29,793 nt of DNA from a virus: the IMG/VR virus record IMGVR_UViG_3300043419_000402, positions 1 to 29,793 of that record. One strand, 5' to 3'. Positions 8,445 to 14,551 of this stretch are shown piece after piece. Under the pieces are notes generated by a model, which did no database searches, had not been told where the DNA came from, and saw nothing but the letters and a program-made list of their open reading frames with translations. The translations under genes were made by a program, and so were the position numbers. Numbering within the stretch: the stretch's first letter is position 1; each line of letters opens with the position of its first letter.

Positions 8445-9700
8445 TACCCAGATATAATATCGAGTACTTCGTGATCGTCTTCTTCGTAGTCTTGCTGGTA
8501 GTTGCTCATCGCCAGTTGGTCAACGTAAGACAAGGAGTCAATCAAGTCATCGTGAACACCTGTGGCGGGGAACATAATGAATTGATCCTCAAATTGCTTC
8601 CAATCCTCATCGACGTTCAAGGAGATACGTCCATGCTCGAAGCGACCTTGTAAGGCCCATACGACCCTATCTGTCTTCTTCTTGTTACCGTGGGTGAGGT
8701 CGTGGATGTGCGTATACACATTGTTCTTTCTCATCAAGTCTTGAAGGTAGTGCATCACAGCATTCTTCAAGGCTCCTCGCTCGATACCCACAGCGACAGG
8801 TTGATACTCTTTCACAGCTAGAAGGATCTTCGAGGCAGTCTCCCTGATGTCCCAACGTCCGTGGATGATCTTCTTAACCCACCAGTCACCATTGTCTAGG
8901 ATCTTACAGACGGTGATAGCTGATTCATCTAGTCTCTTCTTAGAGGCTCCAGCGTTCTTAGCGACATCCTCGAAGCCAGCTAAGTCGATAGCGATAACGT
9001 AGTCACCGTACTGAGGTTCATCTTTGTACTTTAACCACTCTTCCTTGAACAAGTCACTACCTGCTGTGTCGAAACTGGATAAATATTCTTGCTTGAAGGC
9101 GAAGGAGCTTAGAGTCCTCTCAGCAGCTTCAATCTCCTTAGGATCGATAGTCTCGTTGTCCTTGGTGGTGAAGTGCCATGACTGCCACTCCTCGTCCTTA
9201 CCTTCTTGTCCTAGGTTAAAAACATCGTAGAACCAGTTACGACCACTAGGAGTACTAATAAATAAAGCTCTACCCTTCTTGTCTGACAGGGAAGCTCGAA
9301 TGATCTTCTGCCATGTGTCTTCTTTGATAAAGGCACACTCGTCTAGCACGACATATGTAAGAGAAACACCACGGAGACTATCAGGATTATCAGCACCTCG
9401 AACGAGAATCTTACGTCCATTGATTAAGGTAATCTCCAAGTTGTTGACATGGGAAGTCTTGATGACAGGTCTACCTAAGTCAAGTAACAAGTCCCACATA
9501 ATAGTTCTAGCTTGTCCTAGGGTGGGTGCTATGTACATCACAGCTGACCCTTCAGGACAGTTCAGAGCCTCAATGAGCAGGGTTACAGCTGAGAGCCTAG
9601 ACTTACCACATCGTCGTCCAGCTGCTACGACCTTGAAGCGATGGGAGTCTTTAAAGACCTCTTGTTGCCACTTCAGTAGTTGGAAGTTAAGAGCCGTCAT
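8441..9700 (-). CDS. Terminase large subunit
   Basis: The product is 419 aa. The N-terminal ATPase has a Walker A motif AAGRRCGKS (residues 26-34), an SAVMYIAPT segment, and a Walker B motif with catalytic Glu, TYVVLDE (about 115-121), followed by CAFI and the coupling motif SLSDKKGRALFISTPSGRN. The C-terminal RNase H-like nuclease has an acidic residue in YVIAIDLAGFED (about 233-244), then SAITVCKI and a final HDDLIDSLSY with paired Asp. It would package DNA into the procapsid through the portal and cut the concatemer. Its ATG overlaps the small terminase stop (ATGA). Length and motif order match complete terminases. Confidence 0.95.
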   Translation of the reverse strand: MTALNFQLLKWQQEVFKDSHRFKVVAAGRRCGKSRLSAVTLLIEALNCPEGSAVMYIAPTLGQARTIMWDLLLDLGRPVIKTSHVNNLEITLINGRKILVRGADNPDSLRGVSLTYVVLDECAFIKEDTWQKIIRASLSDKKGRALFISTPSGRNWFYDVFNLGQEGKDEEWQSWHFTTKDNETIDPKEIEAAERTLSSFAFKQEYLSSFDTAGSDLFKEEWLKYKDEPQYGDYVIAIDLAGFEDVAKNAGASKKRLDESAITVCKILDNGDWWVKKIIHGRWDIRETASKILLAVKEYQPVAVGIERGALKNAVMHYLQDLMRKNNVYTHIHDLTHGNKKKTDRVVWALQGRFEHGRISLNVDEDWKQFEDQFIMFPATGVHDDLIDSLSYVDQLAMSNYQQDYEEDDHEVLDIISGY

Positions 9701-10101
9701 AGCTCCTCTTCCTTAGGCGTAACATCTTCAATGTCGTACTGAATCTCCTCAGCATCGACAGTAGGCGCAGTGAGACCTGTAATGTTAATGCTAATAGAAG
9801 GAGTACCAGATCCTTGTTTAGTTTGTTCGAAAGCACTTACTGGCATTATCCTATCTACGACTAGCTTCCACGCAGCTGCTTGGTTCTTATGGTCATCATT
9901 GAGAGCAGCATTGAGGATAGTCTCTAAGACTTTGGCTGACTTAGGGGAGTTAAGCATCCTAGCTTTGTACTCATCGATAATAGCCTTATCACCCTTAGGA
10001 CGACCTAAGGTTCCTCTGTTCTTGGACTTCTTAGCTACTATCTCACCCTTCTTAGGTCTACCTCGTCCTCTGACTTTAAACTCTGTGATCTCTTGTGTCA
10101 T
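9697..10101 (-). CDS. Terminase small subunit (DNA recognition)
   Basis: The product is 134 aa from the ATG at 10101, where AAAGGA is correctly spaced. A reading 19 codons longer exists, but its ATG lacks an SD and would place coding sequence over a folded leader. The N-terminus carries two basic AT-hook-like motifs, RGRGRPKKGE and TLGRPKGDK, suited to DNA minor-groove binding. A helical core follows (IIDEYKARMLNSPKSAKVLETILNAALNDD), with AAWKLVVDRIMPVSAFE, a pattern common in phage small terminases. The C-terminus is acidic and couples to the large subunit gene. It would select the genome for packaging. It is the first gene after the leftward promoter at 10445-10472. Confidence 0.75.
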   Translation of the reverse strand: MTQEITEFKVRGRGRPKKGEIVAKKSKNRGTLGRPKGDKAIIDEYKARMLNSPKSAKVLETILNAALNDDHKNQAAAWKLVVDRIMPVSAFEQTKQGSGTPSISINITGLTAPTVDAEEIQYDIEDVTPKEEEL

Positions 10102-10138
10102 CTTTGTCCTTTTAGGAGATGATAATAATAAATAAAGA

Positions 10139-10225
10139 GTTGGTTGCCTAGGAGCCACCTAAGACCTCTTGTGAGGGGCTTACCTCACCTCATTCTTTGC
10201 CTAACAAAGAACCTTCTCAACCAAC
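10139..10225 (-). promoter_or_regulatory. Structured 5' leader of the packaging transcript
   Basis: An 8-bp perfect closing stem (10139-10146 with 10218-10225, GTTGGTTG/CAACCAAC) encloses three perfect hairpins. These are TAGG/CCTA (10149-10152, 10158-10161), GTGAGG/CCTCAC (10171-10176, 10183-10188) and TTCTTTG/CAAAGAA (10193-10199, 10205-10211). The drawing resembles a four-way junction, but there is no T-loop sequence, so it is not a normal tRNA. It would lie in the mRNA leader about 40 bases upstream of the small terminase ATG, or could act as DNA in packaging recognition. Confidence 0.45.
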
Positions 10226-10314
10226 GTAATAGCACTTAGAGTACTCTAGAGTACCTAAGACATTTAACTTTAATGCAAGAATCTAAATGAAGTATTTAAC
10301 TACTTTATTAAACC

Positions 10315-10562
10315 CTTGTGTCCACTTTCAAGTAAACACTAGGGCTAACTAAGTAACCTCATAAAGAAACTTCCTGTATTTAAACTAAGTAGCCTGTCTA
10401 CAAAGTCTTCATTTGAGTTCTTGGAAGGATAACCTTCATAGAGAATTATACTGTACTTTTCAGAGAAGTCAAGCATTATTTACATTTATTTATACTGTCT
10501 TCTATCTTTAGAGTCTACACTCTAACTTATCTACCTTCATAGACCTCTTGTGTCCACTTTCA
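10315..10562. repeat. 16-bp direct repeat
   Basis: CTTGTGTCCACTTTCA occurs exactly at 10315-10330 and again at 10547-10562, flanking the leftward promoter. The second copy is preceded by ACCTTCATAGA, which also appears just downstream of the promoter near 10432-10442. The repeats could be regulator or replication-protein sites. Confidence 0.6.
10445..10472 (-). promoter_or_regulatory. Strong leftward sigma70 promoter
   Basis: On the minus strand TTGACT (10472-10467) and a perfect TATAAT (10450-10445) are separated by 16 bases. The start is expected near 10437, giving a leader of about 335 bases before the small terminase gene. It is the best candidate promoter for the packaging operon. Confidence 0.8.
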
Positions 10563-10813
10563 TGACCTCAAGCGGGTCTATGACAGCCCTCCTGTGCACA
10601 GATTATCTCCATAGATCTAACCTGTCCCTAATTAGTTCCATAACTTCTTTGATTTTATTAGACTTTTTAGTCATGATTGTCTACTTTCTTAATTACTCTT
10701 TTTTGTGTACTTAGGAGGCTCCCACAAAAGTAATCACCCAAGCCTACCCCTCCCCCCTATCAAGTTACACTAATGACTCATTGGTCAGTAAAGTAGTAAG
10801 TATACATACTAAG

Positions 10814-10981
10814 TTATCCACAGGTTACTAACAAGATCTCCACAGGTTGTGCATGAGAGGCGATGAAGCACCTATAAAGTACTACTCCAGCAACACAATA
10901 GTTCTAAGGGTAAACACCTACCTCAAGAGTTATCCACAAGAGGTTGTTACTAAGCTGTGCATAAGTACGTAGTTATCCACA
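10814..10981. other. DnaA-box cluster, candidate replication origin
   Basis: The perfect E. coli DnaA box TTATCCACA occurs three times on the plus strand (10814-10822, 10930-10938, 10973-10981). TGTGCATAA (10956-10964) is a fourth site on the minus strand that fits TTATNCACA. A weaker relative, ATCTCCACA, lies at 10836-10844. An AT-rich stretch lies about 100-200 bases to the left. The density in 170 bases is far above chance and marks a probable origin or a DnaA-controlled region. Confidence 0.65.
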
Positions 10982-11204
10982 GACTAATCAACTTGGTGCA
11001 TAAAAGCTCACCAAAGTAGTGCACTGGTGTCCATTCTGCATCACAATGGTGCATCATAAATGAATACTATACGTTACAATCTATACACATCATAGACTAT
11101 ATGTATACAAATTAGTGAAAACTATACATATCAAGTACTACAAAATCAGGGCTGGCATGGGGCTTGCAATATACCTAGCATTATCAACCACAGAGGTGCA
11201 TCAC

Positions 11205-11384
11205 ATGACACACGCAACAGAATCAACTATCAAAGGCTTAATGCTTGATCTAAGCCAGTATCAGAAGGCTAAGGTATACTACGTGGCGCAGCGGTCTGAG
11301 TGTCCTATCTGGGTCGCGTACGATATCTTAGTATCTGAAGAATGGGATTGTGATGACGCCATCAAGGATATTCGCAATATGTAA
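11205..11384 (+). CDS. Small early protein, 59 aa
   Basis: The first rightward gene encodes 59 aa starting MTHATESTIKGLML. I chose this ATG because AGAGG lies 8 bases upstream; a GTG 90 bases earlier has no SD. The protein contains VYYVAQRSECPIWVAYDIL and ends in an acidic, probably helical WDCDDAIKDIRNM segment. There is no membrane segment or known motif. Being the promoter-proximal early gene suggests a host-takeover or regulatory role, which is inference from position. A small UUCG-loop hairpin follows its stop. Confidence 0.6.
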   Translation: MTHATESTIKGLMLDLSQYQKAKVYYVAQRSECPIWVAYDILVSEEWDCDDAIKDIRNM

Positions 11385-11389
11385 ACAAC

Positions 11390-11405
11390 AGATCCTTCGG
11401 GGTCT
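11390..11405 (+). other. UUCG tetraloop hairpin
   Basis: AGATCC (11390-11395), loop TTCG, then GGGTCT (11400-11405) form a 6-bp stem with one G-U pair. The UUCG loop is exceptionally stable in RNA. It sits between two small early genes, 4 bases before the next SD region, and is followed by TTTC, not a long U-tract. It is more likely an mRNA stability or processing element than a terminator. Confidence 0.5.
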
Positions 11406-11422
11406 TTCAAGGAGTTATCACA

Positions 11423-11644
11423 ATGAAAACCATCATCCATGTGAACCAACACGCCATACGCCGGAATATCAAGGCTACTGAGCCTGAACCTGTGCTGACA
11501 GTCAAAACTTACAAGTCCAACACCTACGCACATGAGGTAAGCATTGAAGGCTCTAGCAAGGTCGTATACAGTCCACACAAGCCTCTCTCATGTGGTGCTA
11601 GAGTGTGGATTGAAACTGAATCAACTGTAACTATTATTAAGTAA
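11423..11644 (+). CDS. Small early protein, 73 aa
   Basis: AAGGAG lies 8 bases before the ATG. The product is basic at its N-terminus (MKTIIHVNQHAIRRNIKA) and then probably beta-rich (VLTVKTYKSNTYAHEVSI, ARVWIETESTVTIIK). It has one Cys, no membrane segment and no recognised family. It lies in a run of small early genes and is followed, 12 bases after its stop, by the first copy of the membrane micropeptide. Confidence 0.6.
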   Translation: MKTIIHVNQHAIRRNIKATEPEPVLTVKTYKSNTYAHEVSIEGSSKVVYSPHKPLSCGARVWIETESTVTIIK

Positions 11645-11656
11645 GGAATCTAAACC

Positions 11657-11740
11657 ATGAACACCCACGAATTCATTGACCGCTTTGTCTTGCCTGCCTT
11701 GACCTTCATTGCTATACTTGTGGTCTGGATGACAGCCTAG
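11657..11740 (+). CDS. Membrane micropeptide, copy A (27 aa)
   Basis: The frame has 27 codons, with AAGGA before the ATG. It starts MNTHEFIDRFVLPALTF and ends in a hydrophobic stretch closing with ILVVWMTA. A single membrane segment fills residues 9-27. Copies B (12044) and C (13660) share the ending VVW[ML]T, and copy C also shares the EFIDR/ELIDR start. Each has its own SD and sits at the end of a small gene and before a foldable spacer. Three related tiny frames with SD sites are unlikely by chance, so they are probably translated. Their function is unknown; a membrane-acting host-takeover peptide or a regulatory leader peptide are both possible. Confidence 0.6.
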   Translation: MNTHEFIDRFVLPALTFIAILVVWMTA

Positions 11741-11818
11741 TCTGTAGAGTCTCAGCGATGGGGCTTTATGGGGTAGGATTGTCTACCTGTCTCAATCAAC
11801 TTGTTAAGGATTAACACA
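11741..11818 (+). promoter_or_regulatory. Spacer A: hairpin plus shared leader
   Basis: This contains GGTAG (11772-11776), loop GATTGT and CTACC (11783-11787), preceded by TATGGG, and ends with the leader CAACTTGTTAAGGATTAACA that carries the SD of the next gene. The same order (TATGGGG, hairpin, TCAATCAACTT, SD) is found at 13744-13831. The conserved leader also appears at 12119-12220. Confidence 0.5.
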
Positions 11819-12022
11819 ATGTCAAACACTACACTAAACACAAACGTAAACGTAATGAAAGCAAGGGCAATGCTAGGCACTGTCTCAGGTGCTACATGCG
11901 TTGATTCTAGCTTACTGTTAGAAGATGATGGATTCTGTGCACTACTCACGAAACTGTCTCATACTGTCTCACTCAATGAGGGCATCGAAGCCTTGATAGA
12001 ATACGTGAACAACAACTATTAA
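11819..12022 (+). CDS. Small early protein, 67 aa
   Basis: The ATG at 11819 follows AAGGA by 8 bases; an in-frame TTG 18 bases earlier lies inside the conserved leader and was not used. The product starts MSNTTLNTNVNVMKARAMLG, has a middle with two Cys (GATCVDSSLLLEDDGFCALL) and ends EGIEALIEYVNNNY. It is slightly acidic with no membrane segment. No family was recognised. It is the gene carried behind micropeptide cassette A. Confidence 0.6.
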   Translation: MSNTTLNTNVNVMKARAMLGTVSGATCVDSSLLLEDDGFCALLTKLSHTVSLNEGIEALIEYVNNNY

Positions 12023-12043
12023 TCAACAGTAAGGGAAAACACC

Positions 12044-12118
12044 ATGAACAATCTCGCTCAATCTGTCTTATACTGGGTTTATGCCGTGGCTATCTTAGTT
12101 GTTTGGCTAACTCTGTAA
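12044..12118 (+). CDS. Membrane micropeptide, copy B (24 aa)
   Basis: The frame has 24 codons starting MNNLAQSVLYWVYAVAIL and ending VVWLTL. AAGGG lies upstream. Almost the whole peptide is hydrophobic, enough for one membrane pass. The AILVVW core matches copy A exactly, and the last residues match copy C apart from the final one. It is followed by a longer, differently folded spacer. Confidence 0.55.
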   Translation: MNNLAQSVLYWVYAVAILVVWLTL

Positions 12119-12220
12119 CAATCTACCGTGAAGCCTATTATGCGTAGGCTTTGCAGTGCATTGTCAATCGCATCCAGCGATGCTGCACTATCTCGCTAAC
12201 TTGTTAAGGATTAACACACC
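12119..12220 (+). promoter_or_regulatory. Spacer B: two hairpins plus shared leader
   Basis: Two structures are visible. AAGCCTA (12131-12137) pairs with TAGGCTT (12145-12151). AGTGCA (12155-12160) pairs with TGCACT (12184-12189), with an inner ATCGC/GCGAT stem (12167-12171, 12177-12181). The segment then reads CTAACTTGTTAAGGATTAAC, the same leader as spacer A, before the ATG of the acidic 110-aa gene. Confidence 0.5.
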
Positions 12221-12553
12221 ATGAAAACCTCTGTAAATTTCCATGACTTCATTGACGCATTCAAACGCTTTGACCGCTATGACGGTTACGGTTACGAAGC
12301 CCTCAAAGTAATCTATAACTACTTGGAAGAATACGAAGAATCAACAGGCGAAGAAATAGAGTTAGATGTAATTGCAATCTGTTGTGACTATAACGTAGAC
12401 ACGCCTTTAAGCATTGCTGAAAATTATGGCATTGAGATTGACGTCAACGAAAATGATGATGAAATTACTCAGCAAGTTAAAGACTTTTTAGAATCGGCTA
12501 CGATTATGCTCGGTGAAACCGCTGACGGTCAAATAGTCTATCAAGTATTCTAA
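12221..12553 (+). CDS. Highly acidic early protein, 110 aa
   Basis: I count 26 Asp/Glu against 6 Lys/Arg, a net charge near -20 in 110 residues. The order is an N-terminal FHDFIDAFKRFDRYDGYGYE segment, a helical LEEYEESTGEEIELDVIAIC core, and a C-terminal ATIMLGETADGQIVYQVF strand region. Similar small proteins with an EE.ELD.IA.C pattern are widespread in phages and unassigned, as far as I recall. Such charge and size are compatible with a DNA mimic (as in Ocr-like antirestriction proteins), but there is no sequence similarity to Ocr that I can see. The gene has its own conserved leader and SD. Confidence 0.7.
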   Translation: MKTSVNFHDFIDAFKRFDRYDGYGYEALKVIYNYLEEYEESTGEEIELDVIAICCDYNVDTPLSIAENYGIEIDVNENDDEITQQVKDFLESATIMLGETADGQIVYQVF

Positions 12554-12568
12554 ACTCAGGGGCTAACT

Positions 12569-12811
12569 ATGTTTAAAGTTATCGAAAAGGATAATCCATT
12601 GGCGGTGCATTGTCTCTGCGACACGTTAGAGCGTGCTCAGTATTGGATTGACGTTAGAGCGCCTTGTTCGCTTGAAAGTGTAGCATGTTGGGTAGAAAGT
12701 CAGTTAAACCTATCAACAGTGGACTTTGTAAGGTGTGTTGATAGCTTAGTTAGGCAAGGTTCCATTGAGCTATCAATAGACGGTGCAGGTATTGTTATAG
12801 ATTTAAGATAA
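12569..12811 (+). CDS. Hypothetical protein, 80 aa
   Basis: The product is 80 aa starting MFKVIEKDNPLAVHCLCDTL with GGGG upstream. It has four Cys (two in HCLC) that are not spaced like a zinc ribbon. The middle segment ACWVESQLNLSTVDFVRCVD could form helices, and the C-terminus is a short hydrophobic strand (AGIVIDL). No family recognised. It stands 15 bases after the acidic gene, so both are probably on one message. Confidence 0.6.
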   Translation: MFKVIEKDNPLAVHCLCDTLERAQYWIDVRAPCSLESVACWVESQLNLSTVDFVRCVDSLVRQGSIELSIDGAGIVIDLR

Positions 12812-12820
12812 GGTTTTAAT

Positions 12821-13330
12821 ATGTCTAATAACATAGAAAACAAAGTTTTGAAACAAGCCCTTGATGCGTTGAAGTTGATCGCTTCACAAGACCAAGGGTG
12901 TGGAGGAACTTACACCGAAGCGGACGCGTGGCGGTCAGCTAAATACATTGCACTTACTAACATTGCTTCAATTAAAGAAGGATTATCAAAGGTGTCCGCA
13001 TTTTCAAAGCCTGTAGCTTGGATGGATGCTAATCAGCCTTGGGACTTATATAAAAATAAGCCTAACATAGAAGCGCTGCCTCTTTATACCGAACCTCCAC
13101 AACATGCGCTCATAGCTGAACACCGGAAAAATAAGTATGATGAACTACAAAACAGAATGGAAACTTTGTTCCGTTGCCCACGGTGTTGGTATTCTGAAAT
13201 TATCCCTAACCGTTCATGGGTTGGTCTTACAATGGAAGACAAAAAAGAATATGTAGCTCAAGACTTTGGAGGTAATCGACTAGATGCCATGGACTGGGCA
13301 GAAAAACGATTAAAGGAGAAAAATACATGA
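12821..13330 (+). CDS. Hypothetical protein with PVAWMD and PLYTEPP motifs, 169 aa
   Basis: The N-terminal third is helical (ALDALKLIASQDQG). The middle has the PVAWMD...PLYTEPPQ pattern found in many small phage proteins of unknown function. The C-terminal part has one CPRC pair (FRCPRCWYSEII) and ends in a basic helix. A related pattern (PVAWRD...PLYTTPQ) occurs in the protein at 16401-16871, so the two share a module. Half a zinc site is visible, which might dimerise. Its stop overlaps the next ATG (ATGA). Confidence 0.6.
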   Translation: MSNNIENKVLKQALDALKLIASQDQGCGGTYTEADAWRSAKYIALTNIASIKEGLSKVSAFSKPVAWMDANQPWDLYKNKPNIEALPLYTEPPQHALIAEHRKNKYDELQNRMETLFRCPRCWYSEIIPNRSWVGLTMEDKKEYVAQDFGGNRLDAMDWAEKRLKEKNT

Positions 13331-13638
13331 AAAACTTTACCAAAGAAGACGCACTTTGTTTAATGAATGAGGCAGGGCTAGGAATCGGAGGGGCGTTTTA
13401 TGTTGAAGATGTGCTCAGGTTTATGTCGTTAGTGGTTGAACGCGCCGATTTAAAACCTAGACTATTAGATGGACAGCTTCGGCGTCTATGGTGTCAATAT
13501 GCGGCTAACATGCACGGCTGGCCCAATGATGGAGTGCCTCCGCTTTGTGATATAAATGGGTATGTAGGCTTTCAAGAGCCTTGGCATGAATCAGAATATC
13601 AAGTTTTCAAAGCGGGCTATCTATCAGCTTACAACTAA
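13327..13638 (+). CDS. Hypothetical protein, 103 aa
   Basis: The product starts MKNFTKEDALCLMNEAGLGI and continues with VEDVLRFMSLVVERADL, probably a small helical N-terminal domain, like the start of the protein at 24789-25040 (EIIEMARQAGMRL...KRFAKLVEER). The C-terminal half (RLWCQYAANMHGWPN...FKAGYLSAYN) ends with the F..GY...Y pattern seen in several unassigned phage proteins. The ATG overlaps the preceding stop, with GGAG upstream. The function is unknown. Confidence 0.6.
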   Translation: MKNFTKEDALCLMNEAGLGIGGAFYVEDVLRFMSLVVERADLKPRLLDGQLRRLWCQYAANMHGWPNDGVPPLCDINGYVGFQEPWHESEYQVFKAGYLSAYN

Positions 13639-13659
13639 TCAACCAAAGGAATCACTACC

Positions 13660-13743
13660 ATGTCTATAAACGAACTGATCGATCGAGTTATCATCCCTGC
13701 TTTGGGCTTTGTTGCCCTTGTAGTGGTTTGGCTTACTGCCTGA
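13660..13743 (+). CDS. Membrane micropeptide, copy C (27 aa)
   Basis: The frame has 27 codons with AAAGGA upstream. It starts MSINELIDRVIIPALGFVAL and ends VVVWLTA. It aligns over its full length with copy A: E[FL]IDR, then two or three hydrophobic residues, PAL.F, and VVW[ML]TA. A single membrane helix is likely, with the charged end probably in the cytoplasm. The cassette is displaced about 1.6 kb from copy B. Confidence 0.6.
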   Translation: MSINELIDRVIIPALGFVALVVVWLTA

Positions 13744-13831
13744 GTTACAATCTAGCTTATAGGGGCTCTGCGAGGGGCTTCTATGGGGTACATTGTGTAC
13801 CGTCAATCAACTTTCTAAGGATTAGAACATC
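13744..13831 (+). promoter_or_regulatory. Spacer C: hairpin plus shared leader
   Basis: GGTAC (13787-13791), loop ATTGT and GTACC (13797-13801) follow TATGG, and the segment ends with CAATCAACTTTCTAAGGATT before the next ATG. Compared with spacer A the loop-closing pair changes from G-C to C-G, a compensatory change that keeps the stem. Confidence 0.5.
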
Positions 13832-14086
13832 ATGCAAGCAATTCAAACACGCTATCTTTGCCCAACTAACTCACGCGGGGCACGCATCAAGGCCTCTTGT
13901 GCCGCTGGTTCAATCACAATCAGCTATCCACACGAGCTATCAGGCCAAGCGGTACATCGCAAAGCTGCTGAGGCTTTGGTGACTAAATTAGGCTGGGTTG
14001 ACCCTTATTATGGCGGCTTATTGGGTGGTTGTCTGCCTAATGGTGACTATTGCTTTGTGTTCACCTCTAAAGTGTCTGAGGAGTAA
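13832..14086 (+). CDS. Conserved phage hypothetical protein, 84 aa
   Basis: The product starts MQAIQTRYLCPTNSRGARIK and has ASCAAGSITISYPHELSG, HRKAAEALVTKLGW and LLGGCLPNGDYCFVF. This pattern (MQAI.T.Y..PTN..G.RI.A...AGS) is familiar from small proteins in many phages and some mobile elements; no biochemical role is known to me. It lies behind cassette C with the conserved leader. GAGGAG near its end provides the SD of the next gene. Confidence 0.7.
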   Translation: MQAIQTRYLCPTNSRGARIKASCAAGSITISYPHELSGQAVHRKAAEALVTKLGWVDPYYGGLLGGCLPNGDYCFVFTSKVSEE

Positions 14087-14092
14087 TAAACC

Positions 14093-14287
14093 ATGGCATT
14101 TTCTACTTTACCCGTCCGTTTCTTTGTCGTTGACCACGATGTAGAAGATGATTGCATGGAATGGGACTTAAAAGAAGTCACAGAGCACGAATTCCTCAAA
14201 GCTGAGGGTTCAATCACATACGAACGACACACCAAGCGCGATAATGGTGTATCACAAATTTGTTTAACTAAGGGGTTAACATGCTAA
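14093..14287 (+). CDS. Hypothetical protein, 64 aa
   Basis: The product is 64 aa starting MAFSTLPVRFFVVDHDVEDD, acidic in the first half, with KEVTEHEFLKAEGSITYERH and a C-terminal ICLTKGLTC. GAGGAG is 9 bases or so upstream of the ATG. The N-terminal strand and the helix are all that can be predicted. Its last bases overlap the next gene by 7. Confidence 0.55.
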   Translation: MAFSTLPVRFFVVDHDVEDDCMEWDLKEVTEHEFLKAEGSITYERHTKRDNGVSQICLTKGLTC

Positions 14288-14547
14288 ACAACCGAGATTT
14301 TATCGACCTCGAACGCCGCTTATGGCGTGAAGGCAACCCATTGTGTGATGAATTAGTCTCCACACGGGATGAGTTGCTACATTTATTGTCAGTATCTAAG
14401 AAGATACTACAAAAGTATTCACCAGTAATCAATGCGCTACATTCGCCGGATGATCTGCGTACCGAAGGGAGCGACTTAGAATTCTTTAGAGAATGGGATA
14501 ACTTCGGTGACACTTTGGACAATTTAACTTATCACTTGGGAGAATGA
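14281..14547 (+). CDS. Hypothetical helical protein, 88 aa
   Basis: An AAGGGG SD lies inside the preceding gene. The product is nearly all helical: NNRDFIDLERRLWREGNPL, then a heptad-like ELVSTRDELLHLLSVSKKIL and an acidic end. A short coiled coil is plausible. No known family. It stands within a string of overlapping small genes. Confidence 0.55.
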   Translation: MLNNRDFIDLERRLWREGNPLCDELVSTRDELLHLLSVSKKILQKYSPVINALHSPDDLRTEGSDLEFFREWDNFGDTLDNLTYHLGE

Positions 14548-14551
14548 CATT

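Larger units (their letters stand above)
10102..11204. other. Non-coding divergent control region
   Basis: No credible gene lies in these 1.1 kb. Leftward structural genes and rightward early genes diverge from it. Seen here are a foldable segment next to the small terminase gene (10139-10225), a strong leftward promoter (10445-10472), a 16-bp direct repeat, an AT-rich stretch (about 10610-10730) followed by a C-rich run (10746-10758), exact DnaA boxes (10814-10981) and repeated GTGCAT motifs to 11200. No convincing rightward promoter stands out, although 11060-11110 is AT-rich with several TATAC and TATATG elements. Confidence 0.75.

Noticed and set aside
10102-10158. Longer N-terminus of the small terminase
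   Set aside because: The upstream ATG has no SD and lies over the folded leader; the ATG at 10101 has AAAGGA at the right distance.
10139-10225. tRNA gene
   Set aside because: The drawing is cloverleaf-like, but no T-loop GTTC sequence, no D-loop GG pattern and no plausible anticodon arm were found on either strand.
11060-11110. Rightward early promoter
   Set aside because: Several TATAC-like boxes exist, but none has a recognisable -35 at 16-18 bases; left as part of the control region only.
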